DNA of 64,000 bases. It comes from Pseudobacter ginsenosidimutans (GTDB taxonomy: Bacteria; Bacteroidota; Bacteroidia; Chitinophagales; Chitinophagaceae). Within the stretch, counting starts at the first letter, position 1. Each line of letters opens with the position of its first letter. Of the stretch, positions 52,018 through 60,509 are shown one piece after another. The position numbers and the translations under genes are program-made. The notes beneath the pieces are model-generated. The model was not told the origin of the DNA. It searched no databases and was given only the letters and a program-made list of their open reading frames with translations. The stretch is taken from NCBI RefSeq assembly GCF_007970185.1, contig NZ_CP042431.1, positions 5,084,001 through 5,148,000 on the forward strand, written 5' to 3'.

Positions 52018-53673
52018 ATGTTCAGGCCCGCAATACTCGATACCATCAGGAATTATTCATCAAAAGATCTGACAAGAGATTTGCTTGCCGGGTTGATAGT
52101 AGGTGTAGTGGCTTTGCCTTTGGCGATTGCGTTTGCCATCGCTTCTGGTGTTTCACCTGAGAAGGGAATTTACACGGCCGTTATTGCCGGGTTTATAATT
52201 TCCTTCCTGGGTGGGAGCAAGGTTCAGATAGGAGGGCCTACGGGCGCCTTCATCATCGTTGTTTATGGAATTGTGCAGCAATACGGGATAGATGGTCTTG
52301 GTGTAGCCACGCTGATGGCTGGTGCAATGCTGATGATCATGGGCTTTGCAAAACTGGGAGCCGTTATCAAATTTATTCCTTACCCATTGGTGGTAGGTTT
52401 TACAAGTGGGATAGCCGTGATCATATTTTCTTCACAGCTGAAAGATCTTTTCGGATTTCCGATAGAACAACTGCCTGCAGATTTTATTGAAAAATGGAAA
52501 ATTTATTTTGATGCAGCTCCGGGTGTGAACTGGTATGCCTGTTCAATAGCCGCGTTAACGCTTATGATCGTGATGGCCTGGCCTAAAATAACGCATAAGA
52601 TACCCGGATCCCTGATCGCAATCCTGGTCTGTTCGGCAGTTGTTCATGTACTGGACCTGCCTGTTGAAACGATCGGCAGCAGGTTTCCTGCAATTCCTTC
52701 TTCTTTGCCCTCGCCGGTATTTCCTGATATGGATCTAGCCTCCATAAGAAAACTGGTGCAACCTGCTTTCACTATTGCATTGCTGGGAGGGATCGAATCG
52801 CTTTTGTCAGCAATGGTGGCAGATGGCATGACGGGAGACAGGCACAGATCAAATACTGAACTGGTGGCGCAGGGTGTTGCCAATATTTTCTCTGCTACTT
52901 TCGGAGGGATCCCGGCAACCGGCGCCATTGCCCGCACTGCCACCAATGTGAAGAATGAAGGCAGAACGCCTGTAGCGGGAATGGTTCACGCATTGACCTT
53001 GTTGCTGATCATCCTGTTTGCAGGACAATGGGCAGCGATGGTTCCGATGGCCACTCTCGCAGGCATTCTGGTGATGGTGGCATACAATATGAGTGAATGG
53101 AGGAATTTCCGGGCTATCACCAAAGGATCGCGGAGCGATCTGGCTGTTTTGCTTACATCATTCATCCTGACTGTTATGGTTGATCTTACGGTAGCCATCG
53201 AGATAGGATTACTCCTGGCTGTTTTTTTGTTTATGAGAAAGTTGATCCAATCCACCAGTGTAAAGATCCTGTCCATCGATAATGAGGAAAAAAACAATAC
53301 AGGAATTCTGGAAAACGATAAATACCGGATACCGGAAGGGGTTGAAGTTTTTGAAGTGACCGGCCCCTTGTTCTTTGGTGCTGCATACAAGTTCAAAGAT
53401 GCGATCAGGCTGGTAGGAAAACCTCCCCGCTTCCTGATCATCCGAATGAGAAATATACCGGTTATCGATGCAACAGGTATCAATGCCATCAAAGAAGTGC
53501 ATAAAGAGATCAAAAAACAAGGCTCCAAACTTATCCTTTCTGAAGTTGTCCATGAACAGGTTTGGAATGAATTGAAAAGATCCAGATTGTTATTTGCTAT
53601 AGGAAAAGCCAACGTGACGAAAAGTTTCGAAGGTGCTTTGAAGAGATGCATCATGTTGAAAGAAGGGGCTTAA
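52018..53673 (+). CDS. SulP family anion transporter
   Basis: A 551-aa inner-membrane protein. About 11-12 membrane segments cover residues 20-410, with GVSPEKGIYTAVIAGF and GGPTGAFIIVVYG typical of SulP transporters. A cytoplasmic STAS domain occupies about 435-545 (VFEVTGPLFFGAAYKF, RMRNIPVIDATG). Known members take up sulfate, bicarbonate, or other anions; this protein could carry any of these. It is the last gene of the methyltransferase pair operon under a Crp-type regulator, and a terminator follows. Confidence 0.9.
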   Translation: MFRPAILDTIRNYSSKDLTRDLLAGLIVGVVALPLAIAFAIASGVSPEKGIYTAVIAGFIISFLGGSKVQIGGPTGAFIIVVYGIVQQYGIDGLGVATLMAGAMLMIMGFAKLGAVIKFIPYPLVVGFTSGIAVIIFSSQLKDLFGFPIEQLPADFIEKWKIYFDAAPGVNWYACSIAALTLMIVMAWPKITHKIPGSLIAILVCSAVVHVLDLPVETIGSRFPAIPSSLPSPVFPDMDLASIRKLVQPAFTIALLGGIESLLSAMVADGMTGDRHRSNTELVAQGVANIFSATFGGIPATGAIARTATNVKNEGRTPVAGMVHALTLLLIILFAGQWAAMVPMATLAGILVMVAYNMSEWRNFRAITKGSRSDLAVLLTSFILTVMVDLTVAIEIGLLLAVFLFMRKLIQSTSVKILSIDNEEKNNTGILENDKYRIPEGVEVFEVTGPLFFGAAYKFKDAIRLVGKPPRFLIIRMRNIPVIDATGINAIKEVHKEIKKQGSKLILSEVVHEQVWNELKRSRLLFAIGKANVTKSFEGALKRCIMLKEGA

Positions 53674-53730
53674 CCTGACGCCATATCCAAACAGATCCCA
53701 CCCTAAGCCGTTTTCGATAAGAAAACCTGA

Positions 53731-53753
53731 AACCCCGCATTTGCGGGGTTTTT
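53731..53753 (+). terminator. Intrinsic terminator after SulP gene
   Basis: CCCCGCA (53733-53739) pairs with TGCGGGG (53742-53748), followed by TTTTT. Confidence 0.85.
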
Positions 53754-53883
53754 CATTAATAACCATTAATCGATTCGTCAATTATGATAACAATAGATCA
53801 AATATTCAATTTTAGATTTCCCTGATAAAGTCTGATAGAAATCCCGCATTTTTCGGCAGTAATTCACTTTCTCCATGGCCTAC

Positions 53884-53921
53884 TGAACTAATTCCGCGTA
53901 AGAATTACGCAGGTCAGTTCA
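53884..53921 (+). promoter_or_regulatory. Nested inverted repeat upstream of FKBP gene
   Basis: Inner GCGTAA-GAA-TTACGC (53896-53910) is flanked by an outer pair TGAACT (53884-53889) and AGTTCA (53916-53921). It is 47 nt upstream of the -7 element of the downstream gene and could be an operator or a hairpin. Confidence 0.4.
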
Positions 53922-53967
53922 TGGGCAGAAGAGGTCTGTTATTCCAATAAATATACCAACTACGCAT

Positions 53968-53975
53968 TATATTTG
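53968..53975 (+). promoter_or_regulatory. -7 element TATATTTG of the FKBP gene
   Basis: Exact TAnnTTTG match, 20 nt upstream of the ATG at 53996. Confidence 0.6.
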
Positions 53976-53995
53976 TCCTTAAACTTATAACTTAC

Positions 53996-54454
53996 ATGCG
54001 TTTATTTACTCTGGTTTCCAGTATGGTACTGGCCGTGACTCTTCTTGGATGCGGCAATAAGGATAAAGGTAACAGTTGCACCACGGCAGCAGAAGATGAT
54101 GCCAAAATGCAAAAGTATATCACAGATAATGGTGTTTCTGCTACCAAACATGCCAGCGGTCTGTATTATCAGATCATTGAGCCGGGCACTGGTTCAACTC
54201 CCACCATCAATTCAACTGTGAAAGCGAAATATACAGGTACATACACCAACAAGACTTCCTTCGATGGAGGAGAGGCCAGTTTCCCGCTGGGTGGCGTAAT
54301 TGAAGGTTGGCAAATAGGTATTCCCCTGATCAAGCAGGGAGGAAAAATAAAACTCATCATTCCGCCTTACCTGGCTTATGGATGCAATGATTACAGGGGA
54401 ATTCCCGGCAATTCAGTTTTGGTATTTGATGTGGAATTACTGGAAGTGAAGTAG
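53996..54454 (+). CDS. FKBP-type peptidyl-prolyl isomerase lipoprotein
   Basis: A 152-aa lipoprotein (lipobox LLGC, residues 16-19) with a single FKBP domain in the last 95 residues: YYQIIEPGTGSTPTINSTVKAKYTGT, then GWQIGIPLIKQGGKIKLIIPPYLAYG and VLVFDVELLEVK. It would isomerise prolyl bonds in exported proteins, probably from the inner face of the outer membrane. A linker with AEDDAKMQKYITDNG precedes the domain, as in other Bacteroidota FKBP lipoproteins. Its own promoter precedes it, and zwf is convergent 18 nt downstream. Confidence 0.92.
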   Translation: MRLFTLVSSMVLAVTLLGCGNKDKGNSCTTAAEDDAKMQKYITDNGVSATKHASGLYYQIIEPGTGSTPTINSTVKAKYTGTYTNKTSFDGGEASFPLGGVIEGWQIGIPLIKQGGKIKLIIPPYLAYGCNDYRGIPGNSVLVFDVELLEVK

Positions 54455-54472
54455 ACCGGCAAGCTGTTCAAT

Positions 54473-55996
54473 TTATGGGTGCGGGATGTGAGTCCCGTTC
54501 CCCTTGTGAGGAGGGAGCGAAAACCATTCGGTGGCATGCGGCCGCAGGAGTGAGTTGCAGGCATCCGGTCCCCATGTTCCTGCAGGATAGAATTCCAGCT
54601 TTTTACCGCGATGTTTTTCCCAGGCATCCAGAATAGGCATCACTACTTTCCAGGCAGCTTCTATCTGATCTGCCCGCATGAACAGCGTGGCATCGCCATG
54701 CAATGCATCTATCAACAATGCTTCATAGGCTTCAGGTAGTGTTTCTGAATAAGCATCCTGGTACATGAAGTCCATTTCAACCGGCTTCAATTTCATTTCC
54801 AATCCGGGCACTTTACTTTCAAACAGCAAACTGATTTCCAATTCAGGCTGAATACTAATGATCAGGCGGTTCGGAACGATATCATCTTTAAATATTTTAT
54901 TGGGTGAGTCCTTAAACTGGATCACGATCACAGAGGATTGCCTGGGCATTGATTTACCCGTACGAAGAAAAAAAGGAACGCCTTTCCAACGTTCATTATC
55001 GATATTTAATTTGGCTGCTACAAATGTTTCTGTATTGGAATCCGCTGCAACCTGCTCCTCGTTACGATAAGCCGGCCTCGGCATATTGTTGACTGTACCC
55101 TCAGTATACTGTCCCCGGATCACTTGCTTAAATACATTTGCATTGGTATAGGGCCGTATACTTTTCAGAACCCGTGTTTTGGCATCCCGGATGGTTTCTG
55201 CTTCATATGCGGCCGGACACTCCATTGCAATAACGCATAAGAGCTGGAGCAAATGATTCTGGATCATATCGCGCAAGGCGCCACTGCTGTCATAATATCC
55301 CCCGCGTTTTCCTACTCCCACTTCCTCTGCTACACTGATCTGGATATGATCGATGTATTTATTGTTCCACAATGGCTCAAATACATAATTGGCAAAACGG
55401 AAAGCCATAATATTTTGTACAGTTTCTTTGCCCAGGTAATGATCTATCCGGTACACCTGTTTTTCATCGAACCGCTCTTGCAGAAAACGGTTCAATTTGC
55501 GTGCGGTGGTCAGGTCTGTTCCGAATGGTTTTTCAATGATCATCCGGTGCAGCGCAATCTTGTTACACAATTTATGTTTGTGGAGCGCTTCCGAAATGAT
55601 TTCAATAAAACGGGGAGCTACTGCAAAGTAGAATAACCGGACGCCGGGTTGCTCATTCGCCTTATCGAATGCAGTCAACTTTTCTTTCAGTCCGGTAAAA
55701 GTACCAGCCTGAAGAAAATCCCCCTGCACATAGAAGATCCGCTGCGCAAAGGTTTCCCAGATAACGGGATCTGCTTTGCCATTGCGGCTGAATTGATTGA
55801 TGCCATCCAGCAAGTCTGCTTTAAAGACCTCCTCATCCATCGGAAGAAAATCTACACAATAAATAACGAACCTGGAAGGCAGGTGGTTATCGATAAATAA
55901 ATTATACAGAGCTGGGATCAGTTTTCGCCTGGTGAGATCGCCTTTGGCGCCAAAAATTGTGATGGCGGCGGCGGGGATAACTTTTGTTTCTGTCAT
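54473..55996 (-). CDS. zwf: Glucose-6-phosphate 1-dehydrogenase
   Basis: First enzyme of the oxidative pentose phosphate pathway, reducing NADP(+) with glucose-6-phosphate. The coenzyme loop FGAKGDLTRRKL (about residues 14-25) and the active-site RIDHYLGKE (about 182-190) are diagnostic. RTGKSMP carries the substrate-binding Arg/Lys region. Length (507 aa) is usual. pgl and gnd are not adjacent. The start MTETKVIPAAAITIFGAKGD gives the expected N-terminus. It is divergent from the serine hydrolase gene, 149 nt away. Confidence 0.96.
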   Translation of the reverse strand: MTETKVIPAAAITIFGAKGDLTRRKLIPALYNLFIDNHLPSRFVIYCVDFLPMDEEVFKADLLDGINQFSRNGKADPVIWETFAQRIFYVQGDFLQAGTFTGLKEKLTAFDKANEQPGVRLFYFAVAPRFIEIISEALHKHKLCNKIALHRMIIEKPFGTDLTTARKLNRFLQERFDEKQVYRIDHYLGKETVQNIMAFRFANYVFEPLWNNKYIDHIQISVAEEVGVGKRGGYYDSSGALRDMIQNHLLQLLCVIAMECPAAYEAETIRDAKTRVLKSIRPYTNANVFKQVIRGQYTEGTVNNMPRPAYRNEEQVAADSNTETFVAAKLNIDNERWKGVPFFLRTGKSMPRQSSVIVIQFKDSPNKIFKDDIVPNRLIISIQPELEISLLFESKVPGLEMKLKPVEMDFMYQDAYSETLPEAYEALLIDALHGDATLFMRADQIEAAWKVVMPILDAWEKHRGKKLEFYPAGTWGPDACNSLLRPHATEWFSLPPHKGNGTHIPHP

Positions 55997-56145
55997 TTTC
56001 TGTCTGTTTCTGTGTGACGTTCTGCTTCCGTAATTGCGCTGATGGATGTAAGTAACAAACTTAGGTATTAATTGGCTGAGTTGAAAGGCCGATAATTTGG
56101 TACTGTTGTAGGATTATTGAGTTTTTTGAACTTTCTTGTCAGGAA

Positions 56146-57267
56146 ATGAAAACAATTAACACGGTCGCTTTCCTGCTAATTCTTTTAGCTTCATCTTGCC
56201 TTGTACGGGGGCAAGCCAGGCAAACGGGCATTGACACGCTTGTTATGAAACTTGGAGAAACCTTTATGAACGACCAACAAGCGGTCGGGCTTTCCATCGG
56301 CGTTTACAATAATGGAGAAGTTTCCTTTTACAATTTTGGAACTATTGAAAAAGGGAAAGCAATACAACCGACACAAAACACAGTGTATGAAATTGGGTCA
56401 GTAACAAAGGCCTTTGTCAGTTTGATTTTGGCAAATGCTGTCATTGAAAAGAAAGTCAATCTCAATGACGACATCAGAAAATATCTTCACGGCCATTATC
56501 CCAATTTAGAATACGCAAAGAAACCAATTACAGTAGAGCAATTGGCAAATACAACTTCAGGTCTTCCGAATTGGCTGCCGGCAACGCCTAAAGAAATAAC
56601 GAATGCACCAGCTGACTCTTCCGCATTTTTGAGAGACAGAATATATGGCAGCTATACTGAGAAAGATTTTTATACAGCTTTGCGAAAAGTTGAATTGGAT
56701 ACTATTCCCGGTTTCAAAACAAGACATTCGAATGCTGCTGCACAATTATTGACTTATATTTTGGAAAAAGTATATGCTACCTCTATAGACAATTTGGTGA
56801 AAAAGTATGTGCTGGAGCCAAACAAAATGGACAATACTTCTTTCCTGGCTTCAGCTTCAAATAGTAAATCCCTGGCAATGGGTTACGATGGAAAGGGAAA
56901 CAAAATGCCTTATTTCACCACGCAGTATATGAAAGGTGTTGGCGGCCTGAATTCAACAACTGCCGACCTCATGAAATTCATAAAATTACAACTGGACAAA
57001 AAAGACGATGCGATCAGTCTGACCCAAAAAAGATCCTTCGATGCCGGCTACTATAGCATTGGTCTGAGTTGGCTCAAATACAAACATGACAATGGAAAAC
57101 ACCAGGTCTGGACGGATGGCGGCACATATGGATTTGTAAGTTATATTGTATTTTATCCGGAAATAAACAGTGGAGTAGTGCTGCTGTCAAATATAGCAGA
57201 CGATTCAACGCCAGGTAAGTTGGGCAATATTGCTTACCAGCTTTTTGAGCTGATGCAGCGGCAATAA
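56146..57267 (+). CDS. Serine hydrolase, class C beta-lactamase-like
   Basis: A 373-aa exported protein with a signal peptide ending near LVRGQA. EIGSVTKAFVSLIL contains the SxxK catalytic motif (SVTK). Where class C enzymes have YxN, this protein has RHSNAAAQLL, i.e. His in place of Tyr. The third motif is replaced by WTDGGTYG. These changes mean it may not hydrolyse beta-lactams; family members include peptidases and esterases. The gene and the following one are AT-rich compared with the neighbours. No resistance claim is supported. Confidence 0.82.
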   Translation: MKTINTVAFLLILLASSCLVRGQARQTGIDTLVMKLGETFMNDQQAVGLSIGVYNNGEVSFYNFGTIEKGKAIQPTQNTVYEIGSVTKAFVSLILANAVIEKKVNLNDDIRKYLHGHYPNLEYAKKPITVEQLANTTSGLPNWLPATPKEITNAPADSSAFLRDRIYGSYTEKDFYTALRKVELDTIPGFKTRHSNAAAQLLTYILEKVYATSIDNLVKKYVLEPNKMDNTSFLASASNSKSLAMGYDGKGNKMPYFTTQYMKGVGGLNSTTADLMKFIKLQLDKKDDAISLTQKRSFDAGYYSIGLSWLKYKHDNGKHQVWTDGGTYGFVSYIVFYPEINSGVVLLSNIADDSTPGKLGNIAYQLFELMQRQ

Positions 57268-57346
57268 AACTTATTGAAAAACTGAAAATGGTGAGGTTTC
57301 CTGCATTGTGGTGTTTGCTGAAAATTGTTGAACCAATTGTTTCAAA

Positions 57347-58015
57347 GTGAAAACCGGATTTATTTATAGAACCCAATGGGGGGACAGATGTAAGGTTTTG
57401 ATGTTTGATAAAAAAGAAATTTTTTATCAAGCAGTTGACGAAAATAACGCGTTAGTGTATGCTAAATATAGAACTCAAATTTATACGAGAACAGAAACTG
57501 ATTTTTTTAGCAATACTTCTGAATTAATTAAGGGATCGGGTTTGACAAAACAGGAGGAAGGCATTCACAGGCCAGATTTGCCTTTAAGATTAAATTGTTT
57601 TAAAGAATCATTCTGGACTGTTGATAGGTTTGAAACACCAGATGATTTCAAAACATTCCTTAATCAACAGTTGATCGACCATGAAAAAATTGAAAATTTG
57701 CATACCAGCAAAATTGTCGTTATCCCTACGGGACAAACGGGTGCAAATAAGAAATCAGTGTTGTTGGAAAATAACGAAGGTGTATTTGATGGACTTGAAT
57801 TGATGTTTAATTGCTTCAATATCCAACAACAGTATGTAAAACCAGAAAAAAGATATTTTTCAAGACACAGACTAGCTCAGAAAGGAAGGGAAGAAAAACG
57901 ATTAACCGGTTTTGGATTATATCGTTTAGGAATCCAGGGGAATATTCCTTCATTTTACTTAGGTGGCTACATGAGTTTTGGTGAGCTGGAAACAGATGAT
58001 AGCTTAATTGTGTAA
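57347..58015 (+). CDS. Hypothetical protein, 222 aa
   Basis: I do not recognise a named family. The frame begins at a GTG (MKTGFIYRTQWGDRCKVLMFD) and an internal ATG at 57401 (MFDKKEIFYQ) is an alternative start. The first 45 residues form a beta-rich stretch KVLMFDKKEIFYQAV that is found in other Bacteroidota unknowns. The middle has RPDLPLRLNCFKESFW, and the end includes GFGLYRLGIQGNIPSFYLGGY. No signal peptide or membrane helix. The sequence is notably AT-rich, suggesting acquisition. It is followed by a bidirectional terminator shared with tRNA-Val. Confidence 0.7.
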   Translation: MKTGFIYRTQWGDRCKVLMFDKKEIFYQAVDENNALVYAKYRTQIYTRTETDFFSNTSELIKGSGLTKQEEGIHRPDLPLRLNCFKESFWTVDRFETPDDFKTFLNQQLIDHEKIENLHTSKIVVIPTGQTGANKKSVLLENNEGVFDGLELMFNCFNIQQQYVKPEKRYFSRHRLAQKGREEKRLTGFGLYRLGIQGNIPSFYLGGYMSFGELETDDSLIV

Positions 58016-58081
58016 CATCATTTAGATATTCAACATAATCTTATTGCATCTACATGGAAGTATAACTGCTCTGCAATAGGT

Positions 58082-58114
58082 AAAAACAAAAGCCCCGCAA
58101 ATTGCGAGGCTTTT
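58082..58114 (-). terminator. Bidirectional terminator between the 222-aa gene and tRNA-Val
   Basis: Stem GCCCCGCAA (58092-58100) pairs with TTGCGAGGC (58102-58110), with a T-run on the minus strand and TTTT on the plus strand. It can end transcription of both converging genes. Confidence 0.85.
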
Positions 58115-58117
58115 CTG

Positions 58118-58192
58118 TGGGAGTTGACGGGTTCGAACCGCCGACCCTCTGCTTGTAAGGCAGATGCTCTGAACCAGCTGAGCTAAACTCCC
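58118..58192 (-). tRNA. tRNA-Val (anticodon TAC)
   Basis: A 75-nt cloverleaf on the minus strand. Acceptor arms GGGAGTT (58192-58186) and AACTCCC (58125-58119) pair fully. The D-arm GCTC/GAGC, the anticodon arm TCTGC/GCAGA with loop CTTACAA (anticodon TAC), and the T-arm GGCGG/CCGTC with loop TTCGAAC are all present. The discriminator is A and CCA is not encoded. A UAC anticodon reads GUA/GUG and, with modified U34, other valine codons. It has its own upstream promoter and downstream terminator. Confidence 0.97.
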
Positions 58193-58223
58193 TTTTTGGT
58201 ATCCCTTTGTTCGTTTGGGAGTG

Positions 58224-58231
58224 CAAAGATA
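58224..58231 (-). promoter_or_regulatory. tRNA-Val promoter -7 element TATCTTTG
   Basis: Exact TAnnTTTG match on the minus strand, about 31 nt upstream of the mature tRNA 5' end. Confidence 0.55.
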
Positions 58232-58348
58232 GGGATTGGAATATTCTCACCAAATTTTTATCAAAAAAAACGGAAGTTTTTTTCTCCAACACCATCATAC
58301 TGAATGCATCACGAGCATCACCTCCTCCCAATGCCTCAGCTTCCGCTC

Positions 58349-58378
58349 TTGCACCCTTGCCATATTTATATAACTTTG
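58349..58378 (+). promoter_or_regulatory. clpS-aat promoter (-33 TTG, -7 TAACTTTG)
   Basis: TTG at 58349-58351 and TAACTTTG at 58371-58378 are separated by 19 nt, the Bacteroidota spacing. The clpS ATG is 21 nt downstream of the -7 element. Confidence 0.65.
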
Positions 58379-58399
58379 CCCTATTATTAAATCGTACTT

Positions 58400-58699
58400 A
58401 TGGCATTTGACGGACCTACACGGCCTTATCAGGAAGACGATACAGATGTGCTCACCAGCGTTGAGGAACCCTGTAGCCTGATTGTGTGGAATGATGAGGT
58501 GAATACCTTCGAATGGGTGATCGAAACACTGATGGCTGTTTGCGGACATTCCGCGGAGCAGGCTGAGCAGTGCGCCTACATCATCCACTTTCAGGGAAAG
58601 TATGCTGTGAAGAACGGAACCTTCGACGAGCTCAAACCGCAATGCGATGCCATTACAGACAGAGGCATCGGCGCTACCATCGAGGTAGTGGCTGCATAA
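58400..58699 (+). CDS. clpS: ATP-dependent Clp protease adaptor ClpS
   Basis: A 99-aa adaptor that delivers N-end-rule substrates to ClpAP. The conserved binding-pocket Asn-Asp are in IVWNDEVNTFEWVI, and the His in IIHFQGKYAVKNG matches the E. coli HYQGK. Length is normal. The next gene, aat, starts 15 nt after its stop. The two proteins act in the same degradation pathway, so the operon is functionally coherent. Confidence 0.95.
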   Translation: MAFDGPTRPYQEDDTDVLTSVEEPCSLIVWNDEVNTFEWVIETLMAVCGHSAEQAEQCAYIIHFQGKYAVKNGTFDELKPQCDAITDRGIGATIEVVAA

Positions 58700-58714
58700 T
58701 TCTCCACTCAGGCC

Positions 58715-59362
58715 ATGCCATTATTTGCACTGGACAATACACTTCATTTTCCTCCGGTCCATATGGCGGAACCGGACGGGCTGCTTGCTGTTGGTGGCGA
58801 TCTCACTCTTCCCAGGCTGGAGCTGGCCTATCGCAATGGTATCTTTCCCTGGTACGAGGGGGAATACATTCTCTGGTGGTGCCCGGATCCCCGTTTCGTT
58901 ATCTTTCCCGAAGAGCTCCGCATCAGTAAAAGCATGCAGCAGCTTTTCAAAAAAGGAGCTTTCAAGTTCACCATCAATAAGGCATTTCGAGAAGTGATCA
59001 GCAATTGTCAGCAGATCAACAGGGAAGGACAGGATGGAACCTGGATCACCACTGATGTGCTGGACGCCTATTCCGCTTTTCATCAGGCAGGCTTTGCACA
59101 CAGCGCGGAAGCATGGCTGGATGGTGAACTGGTAGGAGGCTGTTATGGAGTAAGGATAGGAAATGTTTTTTTCGGAGAAAGCATGTTCAGTAAGGTCAGT
59201 AATGCCAGCAAGTTTGCATTCATCAAATACGCGCAACAATTGATCCGCGAAGGTGTAAAGCTGATCGATTGCCAGGTATACACATCCCATCTCGAAAGCC
59301 TTGGCGCGCGTATGATCCCGCGCACTCAATTCATTGGACTGCTAAAGGCGAACGGAGTGTAA
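58715..59362 (+). CDS. aat: Leucyl/phenylalanyl-tRNA-protein transferase
   Basis: Transfers Leu or Phe from charged tRNA to the N-terminal Lys/Arg of proteins, marking them for ClpS/ClpAP. Diagnostic stretches are LLAVGGDLTLPRLELAY, GIFPWYEGEYILWWCPDPR, and FGESMFSKVSNASKFAFI. It is 215 aa. It forms an operon with clpS and its last 21 nt overlap the 3' end of the convergent esterase gene. Confidence 0.97.
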   Translation: MPLFALDNTLHFPPVHMAEPDGLLAVGGDLTLPRLELAYRNGIFPWYEGEYILWWCPDPRFVIFPEELRISKSMQQLFKKGAFKFTINKAFREVISNCQQINREGQDGTWITTDVLDAYSAFHQAGFAHSAEAWLDGELVGGCYGVRIGNVFFGESMFSKVSNASKFAFIKYAQQLIREGVKLIDCQVYTSHLESLGARMIPRTQFIGLLKANGV

Positions 59363-60076
59363 GTCATTCGGCAGCATGGCCCGCCAGGTAGGCCAGTCGT
59401 GCGTCCATTCCGGTCCCCAGATATTCAGATCGTAACGGATCGACTTCGCATGAAGAATGCCTGCCAGTTGTCTCGCAGCCTGCGGATCCTCATATGCTCC
59501 ACTCCCGGAAAGTATATGGATATGATTGCTTTTACGGATCTGCTCCAATAGCGAATGATCGTTGAGGTTAGGAAGATAATGAACGGGGCTGTTGAAATAT
59601 ACATCATCATCAAAATACCCTCGCGTATATTCCGTCAATGCATACACGCCGCTCATGGCGATGCAGCCATTGATCAGATCGGGCCGTTTAAAAAAAAGAT
59701 TAGCGCTATGTAATGCCCCGAAACTGGCGCCACAGGTAAGTATCGGCGTGTCCTCACTTGTTTCCTTTCTGATGAAGGGGATCACTTCCTCAAAAACATA
59801 CTGGTTCCACTGTTGATGACGGATGGCTTTTTGCCGCGGTTCAACAGCCTGGTTCATCCAGCTTTCATTATTGATACTGTCGATGGAGAAAACCTTCACA
59901 ACCCCTGCATCGATCTGCGGCCGAAGCGAATCGATCAGCTGGAATCTCTCATACTCCAGGTAATCGGCTGCTGCTGTAGGGATCAGCAATAAAGCGAAAC
60001 CATAGAAGCCATAAACGGCTACGGGCATATTCTTGTTGAGGGCCGGGCTGTGCCAGGCGGTGAGTTTGCGCTCCAT
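59342..60076 (-). CDS. Alpha/beta-hydrolase esterase family protein
   Basis: A 244-aa cytoplasmic protein of the putative-esterase (esterase D/YbbA-like) family. GASFGALHSANLFF (about residues 130-143) contains the nucleophile elbow GxSxG. IMPIWGPEWTHDW-type residues near the C-terminus (NIWGPEWTHDWPTW) hold the catalytic His; the acid is less clear. The start MERKLTAWHSPAL has no signal peptide. Substrate unknown. The gene is convergent with aat. Confidence 0.82.
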   Translation of the reverse strand: MERKLTAWHSPALNKNMPVAVYGFYGFALLLIPTAAADYLEYERFQLIDSLRPQIDAGVVKVFSIDSINNESWMNQAVEPRQKAIRHQQWNQYVFEEVIPFIRKETSEDTPILTCGASFGALHSANLFFKRPDLINGCIAMSGVYALTEYTRGYFDDDVYFNSPVHYLPNLNDHSLLEQIRKSNHIHILSGSGAYEDPQAARQLAGILHAKSIRYDLNIWGPEWTHDWPTWRAMLPNDLHSVRL

Positions 60077-60200
60077 AGGCTGATTCAGATTGCTTCACTG
60101 AATGTAACGAAAAAACAGGAACGACGCATTATTGCGGCTAGCCGTAACAAATTCTGCGGCTGATAGCGTAAAGGGATATGTCAACGCGGCTGGGAAATGA

Positions 60201-60218
60201 ACCGGCGCGGGAGAATAT
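60201..60218 (+). repeat. 18-bp repeat copy A, exact inverted match to 60606-60623
   Basis: ACCGGCGCGGGAGAATAT at 60201-60218 is the exact reverse complement of 60606-60623. Both are followed by ATGGGGC-like sequence. Confidence 0.7.
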
Positions 60219-60509
60219 TAATGGGGCTGTGAATAGGAGTGATGGGACGGTAGAATATATATCGTCTTCTTCGCTTACATTTCACAAGGCCGCTTAAGAC
60301 ATATCCCGTTTACGCAGCACGATAATAGTGCTGCAGTTTTGAGGCGGGAATTTTACGGCATTTGGTACTAATAACAGCAGCAAAAAAGGAATACTGATAA
60401 AAGTAAACAAGCCTGTCTGCTCCGAATTCCACAAAACTTTCTCGTTCCGCAATTCCATTTTTTCATTCAAATGATGCAAACTGAATGGCTGCACCTGCTG
60501 AGTGCCCAT

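Larger units (their letters stand above)
53674..53995 (+). other. 322-nt intergenic region
   Basis: Contains the terminator after SulP (53731-53753), a nested inverted repeat at 53884-53921 and the promoter of the FKBP gene. No further gene is visible. Confidence 0.6.

Noticed and set aside
56146-57267. Beta-lactam resistance gene
   Set aside because: Only the SxxK motif is conserved; the YxN and KTG-type motifs differ, so resistance cannot be claimed.
60294-60509. 71-codon minus-strand frame downstream of susD
   Set aside because: It lies between the inverted repeat copies and resembles no protein; the hydrophobic stretch alone is not enough.
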